Source of the DNA: Nostoc sp. NIES-3756
GTDB taxonomy: Bacteria; Cyanobacteriota; Cyanobacteriia; Cyanobacteriales; Nostocaceae
Length of the DNA: 64,000 nt
NCBI RefSeq assembly: GCF_001548375.1
Contig: NZ_AP017295.1
Location: forward strand, 1,116,001-1,180,000
Direction: 5' to 3'
Shown here in pieces: positions 51,372 to 59,434 of the stretch; position 1 is the stretch's first letter, and each line of letters starts with the position of its first letter. The notes under the pieces were generated by a model. It saw nothing but the letters and a program-made list of their open reading frames with translations. It had not been told where the DNA came from and did not search any database. The position numbers and the translations under genes were made by a program.

Positions 51372-53537
51372 CTACCCCCTCGCTCCTTCTGGGTTATGAA
51401 TTACTGGTTCAGAATTGAGTTCGGCGTACTGCTGGCGCGATCGCGGTCTGCCTGTAGTGATAGCGTAGTTAATAGCTAATAGCCGTAACCATAAGGCGGG
51501 GTTGTGTATTTCTAGCCAAGGTTTTATCTGTACTAGCAAGCGTGGGAACCATGCACTCAGTAAAGCGTTAACTAAGGCGTGGCGACTGAAGTTAAAATAA
51601 TTGCCTACCCACCTTACCAAATCTCTGGGGCCTGCTAGTTCCCAAATCCACCACAACAAGGCAGGATTTTTCCTGGCTGCTTTCAGTGCTAGACGATTAA
51701 AGGTGAACCAGTCGCACCTATCTTTAATGAAATTATCGGCTACTTCGGGGGGTTCATCTGCAAGTAAGCCAAAAAAGGTATTCAGCATGGAGTTGATACG
51801 CTGGGCTGGGATGAATTTCCCTGTGGGAACCATCATCCCTTTAGAAAACAGCCAAGTTATCGATACATTGCTTTGATAGGCTCGAATTAAATTCAAGTGA
51901 CTGAACTTTAACAAATCGTGCTTGAGGGCTGTATCCAATAAGGTTGTTAGCCGTTCTAAGTTACGCACCAAGGAACCGAAACCAGTAAATACAAGAGGTG
52001 ATTGTAGTGATGCAGCATCACCGATCGCAATTAATCTATCAAAAGCTATGGTGCGATCGCTACTACTAACACTAAAATGCCCCGGGATATACCCAAAGGT
52101 CGGCTTTTTCCACACCAGCTTATCCATATCGCAACGGCGGTACTCAGGCAATATTGTGAAAAAGTCCTCGTACATCTCCAGCAAAGAACCAGGGTTCTCG
52201 GGTTTCACTTCGTGATAGTGAAACAAATAAATTGTCAGTTCTTCCCCAGCGCCAGGAAATAATTCCCAAATTAATTGCCTACCGCGCGAGATATCACCAT
52301 GACTATACAGTACGTCGCCATATTGAGAATCCCAAACTCCTGGCTCAAAACCTCCATCTACCACAGCCCCCACTGTAGGACATACACTATCAAAAGCCCG
52401 ACCACCATTTAATTGCCAAGCAATAGGAGAAGCAGTTCCCATTGCATCTACTAACAGTCGTCCGCTTACTTGTTTTTCTTGTTGCGTGGGTAAATGCTTG
52501 ACTGTAACAACAACTTGTGTATCATTAACATCAGTCCGAATAAATTCTGTCTCATCCCAGATTTCCCCGCCTGCACTCAGAAGCTTCTGCCCACACATTT
52601 GCAGCCATTTTTCCGAGTCCAACGCTATATTTAACACCGTCGGCGTGTGTAAAACAGGCGATCGCAATTTTACTGGGTTATTCCCATCAAAAAACTTATT
52701 AAATCCATCTTTATATTCCCGCACAATCACCGTTTCTAACTCGGCTGCTGTCACCAAACCCAAGTTCAGCAAACTTTGCAATTCATCTCGAGAAATATTC
52801 CATTCCCGGTTCATCCGCCCAAATGGTAGGCGTTCCACTAGCAGCACTTTATACCCCAACTTCGCCATCACCGCCGCATGAATTGCCCCTAGTGCGCCGC
52901 CGATGTATATGAGGTCATAGGTGGCAGATGAGAAAGATGAGGGAGATGAGGGGGATGAGGGATAAGTATTTTTATCTCCCCCTACTCCCCCCACTTCCTC
53001 ATCTTCCCCTACTCTTACACCTTGCGAAAACACCACCTGACGCGGCTGCTGCGGATTTCGCACTCCCTCACGCCATCGCTGTTCCCACCAGTAAGCACGG
53101 TTGAGGTCATATTCCCCATTAGGCATTTTTTGGAAATATTTAACAGTTAAAGGGTAATAGGGGGCTAGAGCGGCAAAAATTGATTGCTGGGATAAATCAA
53201 TAGCTGGCGGTTCTGGGTAGTGATGGGGAAAACGCTGGCGAATTTGTCTAGTTAAGCTTTGTAAGACTTCCTTTTCTTGTGGCAATGGCTGTTCTGCCCA
53301 ACGAAAAACCTTAAGATAAGTAGTTCTTTGGACTGACCACACAAATATAGAAAATTCTTTCGGTAGATTTTCGGTAATTTTTGCCCTACTTGCTGTATAT
53401 TTACTAGATATTTTCAGGCGACAGCCATCGGGGGTCAGTATTTTCTCCCAATTTCCTGGATCGAACTCTGTTTGCAACCAACTGCATACAGATGCCATAT
53501 CCGTAATTGGCACTTCTAAATAAAGAATTTCTTTCAT
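51372..53537 (-). CDS. CruA/CruP-family lycopene-cyclase-like flavoprotein
   Basis: 721 aa. FAD-dependent enzyme of the cyanobacterial CruA/CruP family; CruA cyclises lycopene, CruP is its paralogue. An N-terminal region of about 150 residues precedes the FAD Rossmann motif IYIGGALGAIHAAVMAKLGYKVLLVER (about 212-238); later motifs are RLLVDAMGTASPIAWQLNGG and RLIAIGDAASLQSPLVFTGFGSL. At about residues 180-205 a Gly/Glu-rich then Ser/Pro-rich segment is encoded by CT/GA repeat DNA (52919-53030), absent from family logic and probably an insertion. The enzyme acts on carotenoids at membranes. I cannot say which paralogue this is. Confidence 0.75.
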   Translation of the reverse strand: MKEILYLEVPITDMASVCSWLQTEFDPGNWEKILTPDGCRLKISSKYTASRAKITENLPKEFSIFVWSVQRTTYLKVFRWAEQPLPQEKEVLQSLTRQIRQRFPHHYPEPPAIDLSQQSIFAALAPYYPLTVKYFQKMPNGEYDLNRAYWWEQRWREGVRNPQQPRQVVFSQGVRVGEDEEVGGVGGDKNTYPSSPSSPSSFSSATYDLIYIGGALGAIHAAVMAKLGYKVLLVERLPFGRMNREWNISRDELQSLLNLGLVTAAELETVIVREYKDGFNKFFDGNNPVKLRSPVLHTPTVLNIALDSEKWLQMCGQKLLSAGGEIWDETEFIRTDVNDTQVVVTVKHLPTQQEKQVSGRLLVDAMGTASPIAWQLNGGRAFDSVCPTVGAVVDGGFEPGVWDSQYGDVLYSHGDISRGRQLIWELFPGAGEELTIYLFHYHEVKPENPGSLLEMYEDFFTILPEYRRCDMDKLVWKKPTFGYIPGHFSVSSSDRTIAFDRLIAIGDAASLQSPLVFTGFGSLVRNLERLTTLLDTALKHDLLKFSHLNLIRAYQSNVSITWLFSKGMMVPTGKFIPAQRINSMLNTFFGLLADEPPEVADNFIKDRCDWFTFNRLALKAARKNPALLWWIWELAGPRDLVRWVGNYFNFSRHALVNALLSAWFPRLLVQIKPWLEIHNPALWLRLLAINYAITTGRPRSRQQYAELNSEPVIHNPEGARG

Positions 53538-53698
53538 GTTTTGCTGACATCTCCGTCGATCTACTCACTAGGACAGATATGCGAAGGCAATAAATGCGAT
53601 AAACTCCGCCTTATCGGTTTTTATAAAGATTCAGTAAAGACTTTTTAATAATTTTGTCAATTTTTCTTACTCATTTAGTAAATTTATAAAGCTACGCC

Positions 53699-53932
53699 AT
53701 GAATTATCCCATTCCAGATAGCCCACAAGAAATTTTTGCTTTAAAACAAAAGCCTATAGATGAAGAATTAGTAGCCTCGGCGATCGCGGGAGTAATTAAA
53801 ATAGTGCGATCGCAAGGTCAATCCTTGGATGATTTAACAGCCCAGCTATTAGCAGATGACCCCTTATTAGACCAACAACAACGCCGTTGGTTGAGTAAGT
53901 TGGTGACTCAAGCTTGGGAAAGTTTTACATGA
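53699..53932 (+). CDS. Small conserved cyanobacterial hypothetical protein (77 aa)
   Basis: 77 aa. Helical and soluble: NYPIPDSPQEIFALKQ then DEELVASAIAGVIKIVRSQGQSLDDLTAQLLADD. No domain recognised. Two HIP1 octamers within. The ATG start has no clear ribosome site. Possibly a small regulatory protein. Confidence 0.65.
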   Translation: MNYPIPDSPQEIFALKQKPIDEELVASAIAGVIKIVRSQGQSLDDLTAQLLADDPLLDQQQRRWLSKLVTQAWESFT

Positions 53933-54013
53933 AGGCAGGAGGCAGAAAGGAGAAGTGAGTTATTATCTCCCCTCACTCCCTCATCTTTCCCTACTCCCTC
54001 ATCTCCTCCACTC

Positions 54014-55738
54014 TCACCCCTTCACCGCCGCCTCCGCTTGTGCGTGTAACAACAAACCATACTCCAAGCCCTCGACGACTGCTTGATAAGAAGCTGCCAA
54101 AATATTTGGCGAAACGCCCACAGTTGTCCAGCGTTGATGACCGCTTCCTGATTCGACTAAGGCACGGGTTTTTGCGGAAGTGCCTGTGTGTCCATCCAAA
54201 ATCCGCACTTTGTAATCTGTTAACTCAAAGGTGGCTATTTGGGGATAGAAGTTGACTAAAGCCTTGCGTAAGGCTGCATCCAAGGCAGCTACGGGGCCAT
54301 TTCCTTCTGCTGCTTCTAAGATATTCTTACCGTTGACAGCTACCTTCACAGTCGCCAAGGCATTTGTCGTTTCTTTGCCCTCAACTAAGTCACAGTGAAC
54401 TTGGAAGCCCTTCACTTCAAAAAACTGCTGTCTTCCACCCAAAGCTTCATACATCAACAATGCAAAACTTGCCTCTGCTGCCTCAAATTGATACCCTTCA
54501 CTTTCTAACTCCTTGAGGCGCTGAAGAATTTGCTTGGCTTGGGGGGTCTTTTTGTCAAGTTCAATGCCAAAAGTTTGGGCTTTGGCTAACACATTACTTA
54601 TACCAGACTGCTCAGATATTACAATCCGCCGACGGTTTCCTACTTGTTCTGGCTGAATATGTTCGTAGGTAAGAGGATTCCGTTCTACGGCGGAAACATG
54701 AATACCACCCTTGTGAGCAAAAGCCGAACGTCCTACAAAGGGAGCGTGTTCATCAGGGGCAAGGTTAACGACTTCGCTCACAAAACGACTAGCCTCAGCA
54801 AGTTGCGCTAGCTGGTGTTCTGCGATACAGCTATAACCTAGCTTCAACTGTAAATTAGGAATTAATGAACATAAATTAGCATTGCCACAACGTTCGCCAT
54901 AACCATTGATAGTCCCTTGTACCATCGTCGCCCCCGCCATCACTGCTGCTAAGGCATTGGCAACTGCCGTATCTGAATCATTATGAGTATGAATACCGAT
55001 TTGGGGTATTGGTAATGGTGAGACAGCGCTGCGGGAGGGTTTCCCTCCGCAGGCGACTGCGAACCCGGAGGGGTAATTGGTAATTGGTAATTGGGTTAAA
55101 TTTTGACTACTCCCTACTGCCCATTCCCTACTCTCTGCTACAACATCTTGCACAACCTGACTAACTTCATGAGGCAAAGTACCGCCATTCGTATCACATA
55201 AAACTAGCCATTCTGCACCAGCTAACATTGCTGTTTTCAGAGTCTCCATAGCATAGTCTCGATTGTGCTTGTAGCCGTCAAACCAGTGTTCAGCATCGTA
55301 GATCACGCGCCGCCCTTGTGAGCGAAAAAACTCGATAGTATCGCGGATCATCGCCAAATTTTCGTCTAAAGTTGTTTTTAAGCCCGTTGTAACGTGTAAA
55401 TCCCAGGATTTGCCAAAAATAGCTACCCAGCGAGAACCCGCAGTGAGGATATCTTGTAACATTGGTTCATCGACAGCATGGGTATGGGGGCGGCGAGTAG
55501 AACAAAATGCAACAATTTCTGCTTGTTTGAGCGGATCTTCCTGAAGTTGCCAGAAAAATTGAACATCCTTAGGGTTGGCCCCCGGCCATCCACCTTCAAT
55601 AAAAGGAATCCCTAATTGATCCAGTCTGTGAGCAATGCGTAGCTTGTCTTCTATGGAAATTGATAGCCCTTCGCGCTGAGTGCCATCCCGTAGTGTGGTG
55701 TCATAAAGCCAAATGTGGGGTGAGGGATTTTTGGTCAT
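54014..55738 (-). CDS. cimA: Citramalate synthase with an in-frame repeat insertion
   Basis: 574 aa, LeuA/CimA family: IWLYDTTLRDGTQREGLSISIEDKL at the N-terminus, FIEGGWPGANPKD, GIHTHNDSDTAVANALAAVMAGATMVQGTINGYGERCGNANL (HXH metal motif), and the regulatory C-terminal domain. It condenses pyruvate and acetyl-CoA to citramalate for isoleucine synthesis. Between VVQDVVAES and IGIHTHND there are about 42 extra residues (about 206-247) encoded by short repeats (55015-55145: TCCCTACTGCCC, GGTAATTGGTAATTGG, a GGGAGGGTTTCCCTCC hairpin). Other family members have only a short loop there. The enzyme core is intact on both sides. Confidence 0.93.
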   Translation of the reverse strand: MTKNPSPHIWLYDTTLRDGTQREGLSISIEDKLRIAHRLDQLGIPFIEGGWPGANPKDVQFFWQLQEDPLKQAEIVAFCSTRRPHTHAVDEPMLQDILTAGSRWVAIFGKSWDLHVTTGLKTTLDENLAMIRDTIEFFRSQGRRVIYDAEHWFDGYKHNRDYAMETLKTAMLAGAEWLVLCDTNGGTLPHEVSQVVQDVVAESREWAVGSSQNLTQLPITNYPSGFAVACGGKPSRSAVSPLPIPQIGIHTHNDSDTAVANALAAVMAGATMVQGTINGYGERCGNANLCSLIPNLQLKLGYSCIAEHQLAQLAEASRFVSEVVNLAPDEHAPFVGRSAFAHKGGIHVSAVERNPLTYEHIQPEQVGNRRRIVISEQSGISNVLAKAQTFGIELDKKTPQAKQILQRLKELESEGYQFEAAEASFALLMYEALGGRQQFFEVKGFQVHCDLVEGKETTNALATVKVAVNGKNILEAAEGNGPVAALDAALRKALVNFYPQIATFELTDYKVRILDGHTGTSAKTRALVESGSGHQRWTTVGVSPNILAASYQAVVEGLEYGLLLHAQAEAAVKG

Positions 55739-55813
55739 AGGACTAAGACTTTGGAGACAACTTTAAAGGCAATGTGCCAAGATACAACAAAAAGCCAATT
55801 TGCTGATTAAAAT

Positions 55814-56152
55814 ATGCCTAAGGTATTAGCTCAGGGTCAGACAATCGAGTGTAAAAACGGAGAAAATTTACGCAAAGTTCTGCTAAAAAGTGGTATCGAC
55901 CTCTACAATGGCGGTGCTAAGGTAATAAACTGTCGGGGTATTGGTAGTTGTGGTACTTGTGCTGTCAAGATAGAGGGTGAAGTATCTGTAGCGAATTGGC
56001 GAGATCAAAAGCGGCGATCGCTTCCTCCTCATTCTCCTACAAAAGACTTGCGTTTAGCTTGCCAAACTCAAGTATTAGGTGATATGAAGGTGACAAAATT
56101 TGATGGATTTTGGGGTCAAGGTTCTCAGGTAGTGTGGCAACCAGAAGGTTAG
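55814..56152 (+). CDS. Plant-type 2Fe-2S ferredoxin-like protein
   Basis: 112 aa. CX5CX2C cluster (NCRGIGSCGTC, near residues 40-48) with a fourth Cys at about 83 (RLACQTQ), all on a beta-grasp fold. The C-terminus (FDGFWGQGSQVVWQPEG) extends beyond a standard 97-99 aa plant-type ferredoxin. It is likely an electron carrier for a specific enzyme rather than the photosynthetic PetF. Twenty-one bases and a good Shine-Dalgarno (AAGGAG) separate it from the next gene. Confidence 0.9.
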   Translation: MPKVLAQGQTIECKNGENLRKVLLKSGIDLYNGGAKVINCRGIGSCGTCAVKIEGEVSVANWRDQKRRSLPPHSPTKDLRLACQTQVLGDMKVTKFDGFWGQGSQVVWQPEG

Positions 56153-56173
56153 GTTAACAAGGAGAAAATCAAG

Positions 56174-56665
56174 ATGGGTAGATGGACACCGTTAATTCTT
56201 ATGGCTGGAGGCTTGGCAATTCTTATGGGAACTTTGCTAGGCATTAACTTTCCAATGGGCGGTCAGCAACAAACCGCTAGTAATACTGCTTCTACTAGTA
56301 ATACCACTCCTACTGGCAAAGCGTCTAAGGTACTCCCAGCTAACATTAATGTTAATAGCTCATCCACAAATCGTAATCGCAACAGTGCTACGACAGAGGA
56401 AAACAGACGTAGTGTACCTCAAGAGAATCTCTCTACTAATAACGAAGAGAGAAATAACGAAGAAAGCACTACCGAACAAAGAGGTAATAGTAATCAGCAA
56501 GAGCGTACAGCCAACACTGATAGAACTAGTGTGGCGCAAAATAACAACTCTACTGAATCATCTGGGAATAATACATCAGAATCAAATACTACAGAAGTTC
56601 AATCTACCGATAATTCATCAGGCAACACAAATGACGCAAAAGAGCCAATTCGGGCTTTGTGGTAG
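56174..56665 (+). CDS. Membrane-anchored Ser/Thr/Asn-rich protein (163 aa)
   Basis: 163 aa. One N-terminal membrane segment (residues 6-26, LILMAGGLAILMGTLLGINF) then a low-complexity, Ser/Thr/Asn/Glu-rich tail (residues 30-163) with no fold visible. Function unknown. It follows the ferredoxin gene with AAGGAG at -13, suggesting one operon. The tail resembles surface-exposed linker proteins. Confidence 0.7.
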   Translation: MGRWTPLILMAGGLAILMGTLLGINFPMGGQQQTASNTASTSNTTPTGKASKVLPANINVNSSSTNRNRNSATTEENRRSVPQENLSTNNEERNNEESTTEQRGNSNQQERTANTDRTSVAQNNNSTESSGNNTSESNTTEVQSTDNSSGNTNDAKEPIRALW

Positions 56666-56685
56666 GGAAAATTCTTAATTTTGAA

Positions 56686-56760
56686 TTTTGAATTTTGCGG
56701 AAAGTTGCGGTGCGGGGGTTCCCCCCGTTGAGCAAACTTTTCAAGACGAATTTTGAATTG
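56686..56760. repeat. Dispersed repeat, copy B (same flanks as 12515)
   Basis: Flanks TTTTGAATTTTGCGGAAAGT and CAAGACGAATTTTGAATTG match copy A, but the core is GGGGGTTCCCCCC. See findings. Confidence 0.7.
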
Positions 56761-56860
56761 ATTACTTCCCACTTGTACTAGTCGTTAGTTACAAGTTATG
56801 AGTTATTAGTTGTGTACTAATGGTAAATAGCTAATATTAAATACTAATGACTAATGACTA

Positions 56861-58819
56861 ATGACTAGGGACATTGTAATTATTGGTGGCGGCGCTATTG
56901 GATTGGCGATCGCCGTTGAATTGAAATTGCGCGGGGCAAAAGTCACCGTGCTTTGTCGTGACTTCCAAGCGGCTGCTTCTAGTGCCGCAGCTGGGATGTT
57001 AGCGCCGGATGCTGAACAAATCACAGATACGGCAATGAAGTCGCTTTGCTGGCGATCGCGTTCTTTATATCCAGAATGGACACGTAAACTAGAAGATTTG
57101 ACAGGCTTAAACACTGGTTATTGGGCTTGTAGCATCCTTGCACCAGTTTATCAAGCTCCCTCATCCCCTTCATCCCCCTCATCTTCCTCATCCCCCTCAT
57201 ACTGGCTAGACAAAACAGCTATCCATCAATATCAACCGGGATTAGGTACAGAAGTGGTTGGTGGTTGGTGGTATCCAGAGGATGCCCAAGTTAATAACCA
57301 AGCGCTGGTGCGTGTGCTGTGGGCTGCGGCTGAAACCCTTGGTGTTGAACTCAAAGACGGAATTACAGTAGAAGGATTATTACAGCAGCAAGGACAGGTT
57401 TTAGGCGTACAAACCAATATTGGCATCATTCACGCTGAACACTATGTTTTAGCCACAGGTGCTTGGGCAAATGAATTATTACCCATAGCCGTAAGTCCAC
57501 GCAAAGGGCAAATGTTGCGTGTAAGAGTGCCGGATTATGTTCCGGAATTGCCCTTAAAGCGGGTTTTGTTTGGCGAAAATATCTACATCGTACCCAGAAA
57601 AGACCGTTCTATCATCATTGGGGCTACTAGTGAGGATGTAGGCTTTACCCCCCACAACACCCCCGCAGGCATCCAAAGCTTACTTCAAGGCGCAATTCGT
57701 CTCTATCCTCAATTACAAGACTATCCCATTCAAGAGTTCTGGTGGGGATTCCGCCCCGCTACTCCAGACGAATTACCCATACTAGGAACTAGCCACTGTC
57801 CCAACTTAACCTTAGCCACAGGTCATTATCGCAATGGCATCTTACTCACACCAGTAACAGCCACACTCATAGCCGATTTAATCTGGGAAGAAAAATCTGA
57901 CCCCCTACTATCTCACTTCCACTATTCACGCTTCCAAAAACCGCCATCTACCCCCCCCATGCTTACCCAGTACCTAGTTCCCACACCCCACACCCCACAC
58001 CCCACACCCCACTCAGCACTCCCCACTCTCGACTCCCCCCTCATCATCGCCGGCAAATCCTTTCAATCCCGGTTGATGACTGGTACAGGCAAATACCGCA
58101 GTATTGAGGAAATGCAGCAAAGTGTTGTTGCTAGCGGTTGCCAAATCGTGACTGTAGCAGTACGGCGTGTCCAAACGAAAGCCCCAGGACACGAAGGTTT
58201 AGCCGAAGCCTTAGACTGGTCAAAAATTTGGATGTTACCCAACACTGCTGGCTGTCAAACCGCAGAGGAGGCGATTCGAGTCGCTCGTTTGGGTAGGGAA
58301 ATGGCCAAGTTATTAGGTCAAGAAGATAATAACTTCGTCAAGCTAGAGGTCATCCCAGACGCGAAATATTTACTTCCCGATCCCATCGGCACATTACAAG
58401 CCGCCGAACAACTGGTGAAAGAAGGTTTTGCCGTATTACCCTATATCAATGCTGACCCCATGCTAGCCAAACGGTTGGAAGATGTAGGCTGTGCCACAGT
58501 CATGCCATTAGCATCACCCATCGGTTCAGGACAGGGGTTAAAAACCACTGCCAACATTCAAATCATTATCGAAAATGCCAACATCCCAGTAGTGGTAGAT
58601 GCTGGTATTGGTGCGCCTTCAGAAGCTTCCCAGGCAATGGAATTAGGGGCAGATGCCTTATTAATTAATAGTGCGATCGCTCTTGCCCAAAACCCAGCCG
58701 CGATGGCTCAAGCCATGAATTTAGCCACCGTTGCCGGTCGTCTAGCCTACCTCGCCGGCAGAATGCCCATCCGCAGCCATGCTAGTGCCAGTTCACCCCT
58801 AACAGGAACGATTAGTTAG
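56861..58819 (+). CDS. thiOG: Bifunctional glycine oxidase ThiO / thiazole synthase ThiG
   Basis: 652 aa fusion, known in cyanobacteria. ThiO part (1-~350): FAD motif [26 protein letters not shown], then [12 protein letters not shown] and a GATSEDVGF motif; oxidises glycine to the iminoacetate used for thiazole. ThiG part (~392-652): [17 protein letters not shown], the Schiff-base Lys in [10 protein letters not shown], and [29 protein letters not shown]. The two are joined by a Pro/His/Thr linker (~362-392) encoded by CCCACACC repeats (57961-58045), and the ThiO half has a [11 protein letters not shown] run (~100-113) from CT-rich repeats. The ATG is formed by a TGACTAA repeat, and the TAG stop by ATTAGTTAGTCA. 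Confidence 0.95.
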   Translation: MTRDIVIIGGGAIGLAIAVELKLRGAKVTVLCRDFQAAASSAAAGMLAPDAEQITDTAMKSLCWRSRSLYPEWTRKLEDLTGLNTGYWACSILAPVYQAPSSPSSPSSSSSPSYWLDKTAIHQYQPGLGTEVVGGWWYPEDAQVNNQALVRVLWAAAETLGVELKDGITVEGLLQQQGQVLGVQTNIGIIHAEHYVLATGAWANELLPIAVSPRKGQMLRVRVPDYVPELPLKRVLFGENIYIVPRKDRSIIIGATSEDVGFTPHNTPAGIQSLLQGAIRLYPQLQDYPIQEFWWGFRPATPDELPILGTSHCPNLTLATGHYRNGILLTPVTATLIADLIWEEKSDPLLSHFHYSRFQKPPSTPPMLTQYLVPTPHTPHPTPHSALPTLDSPLIIAGKSFQSRLMTGTGKYRSIEEMQQSVVASGCQIVTVAVRRVQTKAPGHEGLAEALDWSKIWMLPNTAGCQTAEEAIRVARLGREMAKLLGQEDNNFVKLEVIPDAKYLLPDPIGTLQAAEQLVKEGFAVLPYINADPMLAKRLEDVGCATVMPLASPIGSGQGLKTTANIQIIIENANIPVVVDAGIGAPSEASQAMELGADALLINSAIALAQNPAAMAQAMNLATVAGRLAYLAGRMPIRSHASASSPLTGTIS

Positions 58820-58905
58820 TCAATAGTCCATAGTCAATAGTCCATAGTCCCAAACTCTCTGAACTGTTGACCGTTGACTAATGACTAATGAAAACTGACT
58901 AATAA
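58816..58905. repeat. TTAGTCA / TGACTAA STRR block
   Basis: AGTCAATAGTCCATAGTCAATAG units, then GACTAATGACTAATG after a spacer. It overlaps the thiOG stop codon. Confidence 0.8.
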
Positions 58906-58996
58906 CTAAATGTAACGATTTGTCTCTGATGATGTGAGTAAAAGATATATGTTTTTATAAAATTAAATACAAAGAATCAGAGCAAGGAACTAATTC

Positions 58997-59176
58997 ATGC
59001 CCTATACAAACGAAGAAGGCGGACTTCTAAACAACTTTGCTAAGGAGCCAAAAGTCTACCAAGCTGAACCTCCCACAGTAGGACAAAAGCGTAACTACGT
59101 GATTTTAGGAGTAGCCGCCATAATTTTGGTTGGCGGTTTAATTTTTGTCGCCTTCTCTGTTTCTAATCTCAGTTAA
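58997..59176 (+). CDS. Ssl1498-type light-harvesting-like small membrane protein
   Basis: 59 aa. Conserved front PYTNEEGGLLNNFAKEPKVYQAEPP, a Lys/Arg-flanked membrane span (about 35-55, VILGVAAIILVGGLIFVAFSV) and a short tail. I match it to the cyanobacterial Ssl1498 family, named a light-harvesting-like protein; its partners and role are not known. RBS AAGGA lies 7-10 bases upstream. A strong terminator follows at 59212, so it is monocistronic. Confidence 0.85.
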   Translation: MPYTNEEGGLLNNFAKEPKVYQAEPPTVGQKRNYVILGVAAIILVGGLIFVAFSVSNLS

Positions 59177-59211
59177 GGATAAACCTTTAAAAAATTTAAT
59201 TACTATTATTT

Positions 59212-59242
59212 CAGGTTCTATTTCTTTAAGAACCTGTTTTTA
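59212..59242 (+). terminator. Intrinsic terminator after the Ssl1498-type gene
   Basis: CAGGTTCT (59212-59219) / AGAACCTG (59229-59236), perfect 8-bp stem, 9-nt loop, T5 run. Confidence 0.85.
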
Positions 59243-59434
59243 TTTGGTAATAAAAATATATTTATGTAATTATACTTATCTACTATAACTGTAAAAGTTC
59301 TAAATTTATCCTGAGCAGAGTATTAACCCTCTGACTATAGTTAAGACTTACACCATCAGGGGAGATGAGTGAGCGTATTCGTCCGCGTTAGCGTCTCTGA
59401 AAGAGAACCACATCTTCCCCACTCCCCTATTGCC

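Noticed and set aside
59369..59434. 22-codon extension of the large TPR gene
   Set aside because: The DNA is a REP/CT repeat; the ATG at 59435 begins a more credible N-terminus.
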